From contig NZ_FMUS01000023.1 of assembly GCF_900101495.1 (NCBI RefSeq), positions 1 to 64,000 of the forward strand: a stretch of DNA of 64,000 nt. The letters are read 5' to 3'. Positions 25,970-34,344 of this stretch are shown piece after piece. This stretch comes from Alkaliphilus peptidifermentans DSM 18978. GTDB taxonomy: Bacteria; Bacillota; Clostridia; Peptostreptococcales; Natronincolaceae. The notes beneath the pieces were generated by a model. That model had not been told where the DNA came from, made no database searches, and was given only the letters and a program-made list of their open reading frames with translations. A program made the position numbers and the translations under genes. Each line of letters begins with the position of its first letter. The first letter of the stretch is position 1.

Positions 25970-27370
25970 TTACTTACCTACTGCATTTTCACCTGCAATT
26001 TTACCGAATACAACATTACCCATTGTATCATTTCCATATACACGACCAGCTCCATATAATCCACCAAGAACTTCGCCAACTCCGTATAGTCCTGGAATCG
26101 GATTACCATTAGTATCTAGAATTTCTGTATTTTTGTTGAAGGCTAAACCACCCATTGTAAAGTGGGAAGCAACTTCAGCTTGTACTCCGTAGAAAGGTGC
26201 TGCTGTAACTTTACCCATAGTCTTTCTACCAAACTCATCTTCACCGTTGTTGTAAGCTTCAACAGTAGCTACTAAAGCTGCTGGGTCTAAGCCTAACTTA
26301 GTTGCCAATTCTTCAATTGTGTCTGCTGAAATCATTTTAGCCTTATCAATTGCAGCTTTACCATTGCCGGTTTCTGCAACATCTGCATCAAATATTACAT
26401 ATGCAACTCCACCATCTTGCTTCGCAACCTCTGGTACCATATCCCATCTGTGGGCTGTTTCATCTGTAAATCTAACTGCACTTTTATTAACTAGAATACC
26501 GCCAATTTCTTCATCACTTACTACTGTTTCTCTAATCCAATAGCCTGGAGTAGCTAAAGGTCTCATCATGTGGTGCTCCATATCAACAACATCTGCACCA
26601 ATTGCAGTAGCCATTTTTATTCCGTCTCCAGTGGCTCCAGCTGTACTCATTGTACCTGTTCCACCACCATACTTAGGATTGTACTCTGCAATTACATCAG
26701 GAGCGTTTCCTAATCCACCGGTAGCTAATATAACTGCATTAGCTTTAACTGTGTATTCTCCATCCTTACCTTCTACCTTCGCACCAACAACCTTACCATC
26801 TTCCATTACTAATTCAGTTGCTTTTGTATTTAATCTGATTTCTAGGTTGTCGTACTTTTCTGCTTCTTTTCTATAAGCAGCAATCATTAATGATCCAAAG
26901 TGTCCTTCAACAGGCACAAGTGTCCAAGCCTCAGTTGCATGCATCTTGTATTCTAAGCCTAAAGACAATAACCATTCTAATCCCGCATTACTGTTTTCCG
27001 CTAAAATTGTTACTAGTTCTAAATTTGGTAAGTCCTTACCTTCCTTCATTGTTCTATCAATATGATCTTGAACTGTGAAGGTAACACCTGCTTCTTCTTG
27101 TATTTTTGTATCTGAAGCTGTAAGACCAGTAGCAGATATCATTGTGTTTCCACCAAGCATAGGCATCTTTTCTATAAGTAAAACATTTGCACCTTTTTCA
27201 GCAGCTGTTATTGCCGACACAAGACCAGCTCCGCCACCGCCGATAACTAAAACATCTACTTCTGTTGCTTTATCAGGTGTATCTACTTTAACTTCATTCT
27301 GTGTACATCCAACTAAAACAGTTAAAATTAAAACTAATGCTAGAGAAATTGCTAAACTTTTTTTCTTCAT
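25970..27370 (-). CDS. Secreted lipoprotein flavin reductase, fumarate-reductase-like (466 aa)
   Basis: The N-terminus MKKKSLAISLALVLILTVLVGC is a lipoprotein signal with lipobox LVGC, so the protein is anchored outside the membrane. It is followed by VDVLVIGGGGAGLVSAITAA and the FAD-binding_2 body of the flavocytochrome c / fumarate reductase / urocanate reductase family. Substrate-side segments SHFTMGGLAFN and GAGRVYGNDTMGN retain the family's His and Arg. There is no haem domain or FMN-binding domain, so electrons must come from a partner. The start is the ATG at 27370, preceded by GGAGGG. It could use an external organic acceptor such as fumarate or urocanate. The exact substrate cannot be told. 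Confidence 0.88.
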   Translation of the reverse strand: MKKKSLAISLALVLILTVLVGCTQNEVKVDTPDKATEVDVLVIGGGGAGLVSAITAAEKGANVLLIEKMPMLGGNTMISATGLTASDTKIQEEAGVTFTVQDHIDRTMKEGKDLPNLELVTILAENSNAGLEWLLSLGLEYKMHATEAWTLVPVEGHFGSLMIAAYRKEAEKYDNLEIRLNTKATELVMEDGKVVGAKVEGKDGEYTVKANAVILATGGLGNAPDVIAEYNPKYGGGTGTMSTAGATGDGIKMATAIGADVVDMEHHMMRPLATPGYWIRETVVSDEEIGGILVNKSAVRFTDETAHRWDMVPEVAKQDGGVAYVIFDADVAETGNGKAAIDKAKMISADTIEELATKLGLDPAALVATVEAYNNGEDEFGRKTMGKVTAAPFYGVQAEVASHFTMGGLAFNKNTEILDTNGNPIPGLYGVGEVLGGLYGAGRVYGNDTMGNVVFGKIAGENAVGK

Positions 27371-27407
27371 TATTTTCCCTCCATACTTTTCATTTTGTTG
27401 ATAAATT

Positions 27408-27502
27408 AACAACGTTGTTGTTATAAAAATATCATACAATGAAAAATAGGATTAGGATATTTGTTAAATGTCCCTATTATAGTGACATATGTCCCTCGTT
27501 AT
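27408..27502 (-). promoter_or_regulatory. Candidate regulated promoter of the flavoprotein gene
   Basis: Upstream of the flavoprotein there is a TATAAT (27481-27476 on the minus strand). It is flanked by two direct copies of AGGGACAT (27475-27468 and 27496-27489) spaced 21 nt, about two helical turns. The upstream one overlaps the palindrome GACATATGTC (27484-27493). The -35 at this spacing is weak (CTATAA), as in activator-dependent promoters. A separate 12-bp palindrome AACAACGTTGTT lies at 27408-27419, in the leader. The binding proteins are unknown. Confidence 0.4.
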
Positions 27503-27549
27503 AGTTTTTAGGCTGATGCTAAATAAAAATTATTATTATTTTTTACCTT

Positions 27550-27825
27550 TTATCCTTTGTCATTTAATAGCTTTACAAACCAGTTGTTTTTTTTCTGGTT
27601 CTCGATACGATGTATATCATCCATTTCAATATGATTATCTAAACAGATTTTTAGAATATCTGCTTTTTTTTCACATTGAAATTCTGCAGCTGTTCCACAG
27701 CTGGAGCTTACTTGCCTAGGGACAGGCATAAGCCTAACCTCATAATTAAATTCCTTTAAAATTTTCTCGAAATTTAGTGCATGATATGTTGAGTGAAATG
27801 TCATAACACAATAGTAATTATTCAA
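27550..27825 (-). CDS. Putative Se/S carrier-like protein, DUF3343 family (91 aa)
   Basis: This small soluble protein begins MNNYYCVMTFHSTYHALNFE and has a central PRQVSSSCGTAAEF with a conserved-looking cysteine. The composition and its place directly after a TusA-like gene and a YedE transporter identify it as the DUF3343 (Se/S carrier-like) family, thought to hold reduced selenium or sulfur. The TTG start at 27825 has AAAGGTG 5 nt upstream. It is the last gene of the three-gene selenium cluster and sits 10 nt after the TusA-like gene. The carrier role is inferred from the family name and context. Confidence 0.82.
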   Translation of the reverse strand: MNNYYCVMTFHSTYHALNFEKILKEFNYEVRLMPVPRQVSSSCGTAAEFQCEKKADILKICLDNHIEMDDIHRIENQKKNNWFVKLLNDKG

Positions 27826-27835
27826 GATATCACCT

Positions 27836-28051
27836 TTATTTTCTTATTTTTAGTGCATATTCATCTTCTGCTTCTTCTACTTCTACTAAAAAGCCCTGAT
27901 TTCCTGCATAGCGTTTAATGTTTTCTACCGCCACCATTGTATCGACTAACACCTTTACGATTTCACCATTGTAGTTTTCAAGGATCTGTTTAGTCATAAT
28001 CACTGGCTCAGGACAAGATCTACCTCGTGCATCAATGATATTATATTCCAA
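27836..28051 (-). CDS. yedF: TusA/YedF-like sulfur- or selenium-transfer protein (71 aa)
   Basis: TusA-fold proteins carry a persulfide or selenopersulfide on the first cysteine of a CPxP motif, here RSCPEPVIMTKQ. The rest is the short beta-alpha-beta-alpha-beta-beta fold. The start is the TTG at 28051 (MEYNIID), 8 nt after GGAGG. A TTG at 28057 is only 2 nt from that site. It overlaps the end of yedE by 11 nt and precedes the DUF3343 gene. In anaerobes with selenoproteins this trio is linked to selenium delivery. This gene encodes only the TusA-like domain and lacks the longer YedF C-terminal part. Confidence 0.85.
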   Translation of the reverse strand: MEYNIIDARGRSCPEPVIMTKQILENYNGEIVKVLVDTMVAVENIKRYAGNQGFLVEVEEAEDEYALKIRK

Positions 28052-29153
28052 CCTCAACGCCTCCTTCTCTCTTCTTTAATCTAGCTGCCTTTTCCTTAGC
28101 AACACTAGCAATTACACTTAATCCAATTGCTAACGCAACAATAATACCAATAATGACCGCTACTTTGCCATTGGTAGTTACTCCAGCTGGGCTAGCAGCT
28201 AATCCAAAGTTATGGGCAAAGGCTGCTCCTGCCATTAACCCTATTATTGTTATTGTAGCGTCTCCATCTCCTTCACCAGCAAGTATAGTTTGTCTTAATG
28301 GACACCCTCCCAAAAGTACAGCAGTAATACCTGCAAGTGACATACCTAAAAAGTTCCACAAATGATCATTGTGTGCAATTGGTTGCCCTTCGAAGCCAAT
28401 CTTAAAGGTTTCGAAGTTAAAAATTACATTACCTAGTAAAGCAAAAACAAATATACCTATTAATCCGATCATATAATGATAATCCTTAATTAACATAGCA
28501 TCACGGAAGCCACCCGCAGTACAGAGCCTTGTTCTTTGTAGTAGTGCTCCAATTAACAACCCAGCACCTAATGCTAGAGTTACTGGCGCAGCCATAGAGC
28601 CAGGACCACTTTCGCTAAAGAAAATAAATGTTGGTGCTGCTACTAATAAGAGCAGAATTGCAACTGCAAAAATAGGCATAGTGTAACCAGCTGCAGTAGA
28701 ATTAGTGGTGCTTTTTCCTAAAGTAAATCCTCTTTTTAGAAATTGAATACCTACCCAAATACCTGCTGTATACCCTATAATACCTGTAATAGCATTTAAA
28801 TCACCATTCGCTAACCTTAGAATCATTCGTAATGGACATCCTAAAAACACGAGGGCGCCAATCATTAGAAAGAAGCCTAATATGAATCTCAGCAATGGAG
28901 ATGATCCTCCACGGGGTTTAAATTCACCTTTTACCTTTGCCATTCCAAAGGCACCTAGAATAAATCCAGAAATCTCTGGTCTAAGGTACTGAACAACCGA
29001 AGCTCTATGTAGTCCTAAGCCACCTGCTATATCCCTAAAGAAACAAGCAACACAGACCCCCATATTTACTGGGTTTCCAAATTTAACCAACAGTGCTCCA
29101 AATAAACCTATAATTCCACCTGTTGCAATAATCTTGCCTTTATCTGTATTCAT
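28041..29153 (-). CDS. yedE: YedE-family selenium/sulfur transporter (370 aa)
   Basis: YedE/YeeE proteins are integral membrane transporters with a duplicated fold. Both family cysteine motifs are visible: GALVFLGCPLRMILRL in the first half and TAVLLGGCPLRQTILAGEGD in the second. About ten hydrophobic segments occur. A third cysteine site, RTRLCTAGGFRDAML, is also typical. The start is the ATG at 29153 (MNTDKGK), 6 nt after GGGAGG. An ATG at 29159 abuts that site. It is first in the cluster with TusA-like and DUF3343 proteins. Such clusters are linked to selenium metabolism, which fits an organism with Sec-containing GrdA and GrdB. Transport of a reduced selenium or sulfur species is inferred. 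Confidence 0.88.
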   Translation of the reverse strand: MNTDKGKIIATGGIIGLFGALLVKFGNPVNMGVCVACFFRDIAGGLGLHRASVVQYLRPEISGFILGAFGMAKVKGEFKPRGGSSPLLRFILGFFLMIGALVFLGCPLRMILRLANGDLNAITGIIGYTAGIWVGIQFLKRGFTLGKSTTNSTAAGYTMPIFAVAILLLLVAAPTFIFFSESGPGSMAAPVTLALGAGLLIGALLQRTRLCTAGGFRDAMLIKDYHYMIGLIGIFVFALLGNVIFNFETFKIGFEGQPIAHNDHLWNFLGMSLAGITAVLLGGCPLRQTILAGEGDGDATITIIGLMAGAAFAHNFGLAASPAGVTTNGKVAVIIGIIVALAIGLSVIASVAKEKAARLKKREGGVEVGI

Positions 29154-29416
29154 TTTCATCCTCCCTTTATAAAATCTATATATTTCATCTAGATTATATT
29201 AAATATTTAACAATATTAATAATAGAATTTATTTATACTAAGTACTCCTACTATAGATAAAGTTTTATAGGTTTTTTATGTCCTCTACAAAAATGAACCT
29301 ACTTTAATAATAAAGAAGATTCTAGACTGAAGACAAAGAAAGATTTATATGACAAACTGGATTTTTATACTGAAGTATAAGATAAGTACATTAGTGCTTA
29401 GAGATGTTCCACAGTT

Positions 29417-29914
29417 TTATATGAGTAGCTTTTCCATAATTGTAACATTCACCCAAGCACCATTTATTTTTCCCTGTCGCTGATAAGTACCCACCTCTCT
29501 GAAGCCCATTGCCTTATAAAGATTTTTTCCAGCTTCATTATTATTGAAGGTACTTAAAACCAACTTATGGAAATCATTGGTGGTGGCTGCTATACACAGA
29601 TGCTTTAAAAGCTCTTTTCCTAAGCCCTTACCCCTCATTTCTCTATCTATGTATATAGATATATCAGCCACACCATCATAAGCAGATCTTGAACTGAATA
29701 TATTCAAGGAAGCCCATCCCTCTACTCTATCATTTTTTACTATCACCAATACCCTATATCTATCATTTCGTTGTATAAACCAGTTGTCCATTTCTTCAAC
29801 TGTCCTTAGTCTTGTCTCTAGGGTAGCTAAGCCATCTTCTATTCCTTGATTGTATATCTTAGTAATTTCTTCAATATCATTTTGTGTTGCAGCTCTAACA
29901 GAATAAGTACACAA
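29417..29914 (-). CDS. GNAT-family N-acetyltransferase, PAT/YncA-like (165 aa)
   Basis: This acetyl-CoA-dependent acetyltransferase has the GNAT acetyl-CoA loop REMRGKGLGKELLKHL. It also has the NEAGKNLYKAMGFREVGTYQRQGKINGAW segment (split across two blocks) typical of phosphinothricin/methionine-analogue acetyltransferases. The length is right. The TTG start at 29914 follows GGAGG at 8 nt. It is a single gene divergent from degV. Its natural substrate is unknown and may be a toxic amino acid analogue or a protein N-terminus. Confidence 0.85.
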   Translation of the reverse strand: MCTYSVRAATQNDIEEITKIYNQGIEDGLATLETRLRTVEEMDNWFIQRNDRYRVLVIVKNDRVEGWASLNIFSSRSAYDGVADISIYIDREMRGKGLGKELLKHLCIAATTNDFHKLVLSTFNNNEAGKNLYKAMGFREVGTYQRQGKINGAWVNVTIMEKLLI

Positions 29915-30146
29915 TTATAACCCCTCCTTATATAATAAGATTTTATTTATTTGATATTAAACTGTATAATTAGTTGATACATGTATATTTTATTATACTA
30001 TAATATTATTTTTACTTCATCATGAATATTGATATACTAACGATGTATTTGCTTTTAAAGGGATATTTTTACTATTTGGAGTTTGATATTTTTTTGTTTT
30101 TGAGTAATATAAATATTATAGGTATATTTATAAGGGAGGACTTTAA

Positions 30147-30995
30147 ATGGCAAGTATAAAAATTATAACCGATAGCACCTGTGATCTTTCACCAACTTTA
30201 CTAAAGGAACTAGATATTGCCATTGTTCCACTATATGTTGTATTTAACGAAGATAGCTATAAGGATGGTATTGATATTAATACTACTGACCTTTACTCTA
30301 GGGTTAATAAGCTAGGACAGTTGCCTAAAACTGCAGCTCCTTCACCAAATGATTTTCATGAAGTCTTTAAACCCCATATTGATAATGGAAGTGATATTTT
30401 GTACGTCGGCTTATCCTCTAAGATATCATCAACCATTCAAAATGCAAAAATTGCTGCAAATGAATTTCCTGACGGTCGCATTAAAATAGTTGATTCATTT
30501 AACCTATCAACTGGAATTGGTATTCTTGCGCTAAAGGCAGCAGAATATGCTAAGGAAGGATTATCTCTACAAGAGATTTCTGCAATACTACAAGAAAGTG
30601 TACCAAAGGTTAAAACTGCTTTTGTTATAAATACTTTGGATTATTTACATAAGGGTGGCAGATGCTCTGCATTGCAAAGCTTTGTAGGGGGAATGTTTAA
30701 AATCAAGCCAATTATTCAGGTTGTTGAGGGTAAGATGATACTTGGTCATAAAACCAGGGGTAAAATGGATAAGGCCCTAAAAACCCTTCTTGAGATCCTT
30801 CTAAAAGATAGGGAAAATCTAGATTTAAGTACAGTTTTCATTACTCATTCCGAGGCAGATGCAGAGGCCCAGAGCTTGAAGGAAGAACTACAGAGCCTGT
30901 TGCCCATAAAAAATGTAATAATTACAAATGCAGGCTGTGTAATTTCCAGTCACTGTGGTCCTAAAACAGTTGGTATTATTTATCTTACCAAATAA
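30147..30995 (+). CDS. DegV family fatty-acid-binding protein (282 aa)
   Basis: This is a second DegV (FakB-like) protein, sharing the N-terminal IKIITDSTCDLSP, the ligand-binding GLSSKISSTIQNA and LHKGGRC segments, and a C-terminal GCVISSHCGPKTVGIIYL. It is clearly a paralogue of the protein at 6238, and different fatty acid preferences are likely. GGGAGG precedes the ATG. It stands alone on the plus strand. The role in exogenous fatty acid capture is by family analogy. Confidence 0.9.
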   Translation: MASIKIITDSTCDLSPTLLKELDIAIVPLYVVFNEDSYKDGIDINTTDLYSRVNKLGQLPKTAAPSPNDFHEVFKPHIDNGSDILYVGLSSKISSTIQNAKIAANEFPDGRIKIVDSFNLSTGIGILALKAAEYAKEGLSLQEISAILQESVPKVKTAFVINTLDYLHKGGRCSALQSFVGGMFKIKPIIQVVEGKMILGHKTRGKMDKALKTLLEILLKDRENLDLSTVFITHSEADAEAQSLKEELQSLLPIKNVIITNAGCVISSHCGPKTVGIIYLTK

Positions 30996-31080
30996 GATCT
31001 ATTTGAATGAGTAATTAATTGAAGAAATAAATAATACCTGTTGGGGCGAACAACCCTAGTTGATGACAAAGCCATCAAAA

Positions 31081-31208
31081 TGCAGACTGATCAAAAATCC
31101 TCAGATTTGAGGCGCAAAAATACCTAGCGAAGGCAGCGTATACAGAAATACGTAAGGGTGCTAGGTATTTGAAGCAACGAAGAAGATGGGGGTTTTTCAT
31201 CAGTCTGC
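31081..31208. repeat. Multi-stem palindromic element (128 nt)
   Basis: The stretch is one nested fold. Outer arms GCAGACTGAT / ATCAGTCTGC (31082-31091 with 31199-31208) are perfect and extend inward through AAAAA/TTTTT. A second stem AAATACCTAGC / GCTAGGTATTT (31118-31128 with 31160-31170) is perfect over 11 bp. An inner CGTAT / ATACG hairpin (31137-31141 with 31148-31152) closes it. It lies in the 229-nt gap between degV (ending 30995) and a DUF362 gene (ending 31225), which converge. It has no coding potential. It could be a MITE-like or REP-type repeat, or a structured RNA. I see no second copy in the window. Confidence 0.6.
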
Positions 31209-31224
31209 GGACAACTCTGTCCTC

Positions 31225-32157
31225 CTATTGATTACCATGTAAATTCTTAATTTGATTGTTTTTATCCAAAACTATCTCTTGATTATAGGCAGCCAACGAA
31301 AATATCTTTTCAGCCTCTTCTAAGCTCAACCCCTTCATTAGCATGTTTTTAGGGTCAGCTTCACCTATACCTTCCTTGTGTAATTGGTATATATAACTAA
31401 CAGCTTGAGGCAAAAATCCCAGTAATCTCGCACCAATTGCATCTGCTGCAATGGCATCTGTTGAGGCTATAATTAACCCTTGAGTATTTACTGGTTTTCC
31501 GTCAGAGGGTCCAGTACCAATCATAGCCTTATCGACACTTAAAATAGCTAAATCAATAGGTATTTCTTTAGTAATTGCTGCAATAAAACCGTGAAGATCT
31601 TCATGTATACCTAATTTTTTCTTTGGAAAGCCGTGAATCTCAGCAGGTGGCCAACCTAAGGCTATATTTTTAACCGTTCCACTAATTGTAGCTTCTTCAT
31701 GGACTTTTAGCTGGCTAAAGCTTATTAGAACATCAACCTCTTTGATAAGACTATTTATTTTAGTAGCTTTTATTATATTATGCTTTAGAAATAATTCCTC
31801 ATAGGGTCCATAGTTTAAATCTATGAACTCTATCTTTTCCTCTTCTATAACTTTTTTATATCCAACCTTATTAAAGACATTTTGAGTTTCATCCCCACCA
31901 GAACCACATGCGACAGTAATCCTTCTGGGATTCAACTTCTTTATGTATTTTATTAATTCCCGTAATGTTTGAGGTCCAACAACAGTGCCAGTATTAGCTG
32001 GTTTTGCCTTCACCCAATTTGGTGTAATTACAACATGATCTCCATCTTTAATAATATTATTTATTGGTAATCCATTTAACGCCTCAGAAATAGCTTCTCC
32101 TTTTATAGCACTTCTTGAAATACATACAATTGGCTCTAATATCCTTTTACTTTTCAC
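31225..32157 (-). CDS. DUF362 domain protein (310 aa)
   Basis: This soluble protein of the DUF362 family has the blocks VVITPNWVKAKPANTGTVV, the VDVLISFSQLKVHEEATISG segment and the downstream GTGPSDGKPVNT. Proteins of this family are widespread in anaerobes, often linked to iron-sulfur clusters, but have no settled reaction. This copy has no ferredoxin motif. The GTG start at 32157 follows GGGAGGG. It lies 71 nt after a second DUF362 gene on the same strand, suggesting an operon. I assign no function. Confidence 0.85.
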   Translation of the reverse strand: MKSKRILEPIVCISRSAIKGEAISEALNGLPINNIIKDGDHVVITPNWVKAKPANTGTVVGPQTLRELIKYIKKLNPRRITVACGSGGDETQNVFNKVGYKKVIEEEKIEFIDLNYGPYEELFLKHNIIKATKINSLIKEVDVLISFSQLKVHEEATISGTVKNIALGWPPAEIHGFPKKKLGIHEDLHGFIAAITKEIPIDLAILSVDKAMIGTGPSDGKPVNTQGLIIASTDAIAADAIGARLLGFLPQAVSYIYQLHKEGIGEADPKNMLMKGLSLEEAEKIFSLAAYNQEIVLDKNNQIKNLHGNQ

Positions 32158-32228
32158 AGAAACCCTCCCTATATTTTATATATTAAGGGTTTCCAGTTGG
32201 TTAAATGCTATTCATTTCAGCTACCTAT

Positions 32229-33377
32229 TTACATTCGTAGTAACCGATCAACTAACTTTTTGCGTTTTATTAGAACTGCCTTTTTGGGGCATAATTCTTG
32301 ACAGCAGAAGCATCTAATACATTTTTTTAGGTCAACATAGGGCTTATTGTTTATCATTGTTATAGCATCTGGCGGACAACTAACTTCACAATCTCTACAA
32401 CCAATACAATCCTTATGAACAAATACTGGTTTAGGCTGAAGTGTGTTCATTAGTATATTTTCTAGGAATACAGGCACTCTGCCCTTGATAAAATGTATGC
32501 TATTCATACTTGGTACTTTAAATTTTTCAACCTTGCATTCTTCAATTAATAAGCCTTTAATCTGACAATCTACAAGATTTTCATCAATAAAGCCCCTCTC
32601 TATACAGCTTCTTACAGAAGGAATATCAACTGGGTTAATTCCAATTATTTTGGCGGCAACAGCATCAAGATGATATGGACTTTCGGAAGCTAATACTAGT
32701 CCTACTTCTCTTGGGTTACCTGCTGATGGTCCTTCCCCTTCCATTCCAATTATCCCATCCATAAAAGACAATGTGGGCTTAACAAAGCTACATACATCCA
32801 CCAGCATATTACAAAACTGATGTACATCAGGCATTTTAAAATGATAGTCTACTTTCTGTAATCCTGGTATTACTCCAAACATATTTTTTACTGCTCCTGT
32901 AAACACAGCCATTCCATGGGTTTTTAGTTTAGATACTGAAATAACAACATCTACCTCTTTAACTATTTTAATTAAATCTATTTTTTTAATAACTTCGCCT
33001 TCTGGATAATCCTCTTCAATTACTTCAATATTCTTGTTTAAAATAAAGCCACCTTCATTAGCTATATCCTCGATACCACAGGCTCGATAAATACCCTCCA
33101 GATGCTTTACTGTATATGGTCCTGCTGGACTATCACCTACAATAACTTCGCATCCAAACTCGGTCAATAGGTCTCCTAAAGCTTTTACGAAAATAGGGTG
33201 TGTTGTTACAGCCTCCTCTGGCTTTTTTTTCATCAGCAAATTTAGCTTTAATAAAACCCGCTGTCCCTTCTTTACATACTTATCTAGTCCACCTAAATAA
33301 AATACACTTTCCTCAAGGGCTCTTCTAACATTATCGTACTCATAATCAATTGATTTTGTAATAGCTACAGTTTTCAT
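32229..33377 (-). CDS. DUF362 protein with C-terminal 2[4Fe-4S] ferredoxin domain (382 aa)
   Basis: Residues 1-300 are the DUF362 domain (VDVVISVSKLKTHGMAVFTG, and the GEGPSAGNPREVGL segment). The last 80 residues carry two 4Fe-4S motifs, CIGCRDCEVSCPPDAI and CIRCFCCQELCPKKAV, so it can bind two clusters and shuttle electrons. It precedes the cluster-free DUF362 gene and follows the HAD gene by 15 nt, so the three may be one operon. The two DUF362 proteins could act as a redox or scaffold pair, but no partner or reaction is established. ATG preceded by GGAGAG. Confidence 0.85.
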   Translation of the reverse strand: MKTVAITKSIDYEYDNVRRALEESVFYLGGLDKYVKKGQRVLLKLNLLMKKKPEEAVTTHPIFVKALGDLLTEFGCEVIVGDSPAGPYTVKHLEGIYRACGIEDIANEGGFILNKNIEVIEEDYPEGEVIKKIDLIKIVKEVDVVISVSKLKTHGMAVFTGAVKNMFGVIPGLQKVDYHFKMPDVHQFCNMLVDVCSFVKPTLSFMDGIIGMEGEGPSAGNPREVGLVLASESPYHLDAVAAKIIGINPVDIPSVRSCIERGFIDENLVDCQIKGLLIEECKVEKFKVPSMNSIHFIKGRVPVFLENILMNTLQPKPVFVHKDCIGCRDCEVSCPPDAITMINNKPYVDLKKCIRCFCCQELCPKKAVLIKRKKLVDRLLRM

Positions 33378-33392
33378 TTTAGCTCTCCTAAA

Positions 33393-34211
33393 CTATAAAA
33401 CAAGTTTTTCTATACCACGGGCTACTCCATGCTGATCATTTGAATCAGTTAAGTAATCGGCTTTATTTTTTACTTCTTCTTCACTATTGCCCATAGCTAC
33501 AAAAGCAGCTACATGGTCTTTCATTGATAGGTCATTATAGTTATCTCCAAAGGCAATAATCTCTTCTCTTTTTATATCCATAACCCCTGCCAGCTTTGAT
33601 ATGGCCCTTCCTTTAGAAACACCTTGGTTCATTATCTCCAAATTATTATACCATGATTTATCAACTTCAATGTTTTGAATACTATTAAAATCCTTTCTTA
33701 AAGTTTCTAACTTCTCTCTATCTTCATCTACAATTACAAATTTTAGTATTTCCAGATTGTTGTTAGTAATAAAAGAGACAACATCATCCAATGGTTCTAT
33801 ATGGATTACTTCATTGATTCTTTTTCTCCCTTTCCAATAATAGGTGTCGAGATAGTTTATTTTTTGACGATCCACATATAGCTTTTCTTGATCATAGAAG
33901 TGAAAATATATATCATTTTTCCTACATATTTCAATTATCTTAAGGGCATCCTCCAAATCTATAGAATTTGAGTATAATACTTTGTTATCGTGGTAATTTC
34001 GAATCAATGCGCCATTACAAGCTATTATTGGAGTTTGAATCCCTAAAATTTCAGCATAAAACCGTGCAGAAGTAAATATCCTGCCTGTTGCTATGGCTAC
34101 CTTAATTCCAACCTCTTGTACCTTTTTTAATGCATTTTTATTCTCTTGGCTAACCTCATTTTCACTATTTAGCAATGTACCATCCATATCTAAAACAACA
34201 AGTTTATACAA
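33393..34211 (-). CDS. Cof-type HAD-IIB phosphatase (272 aa)
   Basis: This cytosolic HAD-superfamily phosphatase has motif I LDMDGTLLNSENEV, with both catalytic aspartates. Motif II/III region residues include IATGRIF and KGRAISKLAG, and the metal-binding motif is IIAFGDNYNDLSM. The large C2 cap fits the Cof/YbiV class, which dephosphorylates sugar phosphates and cofactors such as flavin or pyridoxal phosphates. The TTG start at 34211 follows GGAGG at 8 nt. It is the first gene of a probable three-gene unit with the two DUF362 genes. The substrate is unknown. Confidence 0.92.
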   Translation of the reverse strand: MYKLVVLDMDGTLLNSENEVSQENKNALKKVQEVGIKVAIATGRIFTSARFYAEILGIQTPIIACNGALIRNYHDNKVLYSNSIDLEDALKIIEICRKNDIYFHFYDQEKLYVDRQKINYLDTYYWKGRKRINEVIHIEPLDDVVSFITNNNLEILKFVIVDEDREKLETLRKDFNSIQNIEVDKSWYNNLEIMNQGVSKGRAISKLAGVMDIKREEIIAFGDNYNDLSMKDHVAAFVAMGNSEEEVKNKADYLTDSNDQHGVARGIEKLVL

Positions 34212-34270
34212 TTTTTCTTCCTCCTATAAGTTTAATTTTGTAAATATTTAATAAACTTTCTTAACAAGGA

Positions 34271-34299
34271 TTGACAATTTATTAACGTTAATTTATAAT
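34271..34299 (+). promoter_or_regulatory. Promoter of the fur-family gene, with palindrome in the spacer
   Basis: TTGACA (34271-34276) and TATAAT (34294-34299) are separated by exactly 17 nt, a near-consensus promoter. The spacer contains the perfect palindrome ATTAACGTTAAT (34281-34292), well placed for autorepression. The binding protein is not known, but the adjoining Fur-family product is the obvious candidate. Confidence 0.75.
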
Positions 34300-34344
34300 T
34301 AGGGTGAATAATGGATGCTTTACAAAATTTTGGGGGGTGTTTAG

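Noticed and set aside
26895-27440. A start of the flavoprotein at 27439
   Set aside because: The upstream residues have no signal-peptide logic, whereas ATG 27370 has GGAGGG and begins a clear lipoprotein signal.
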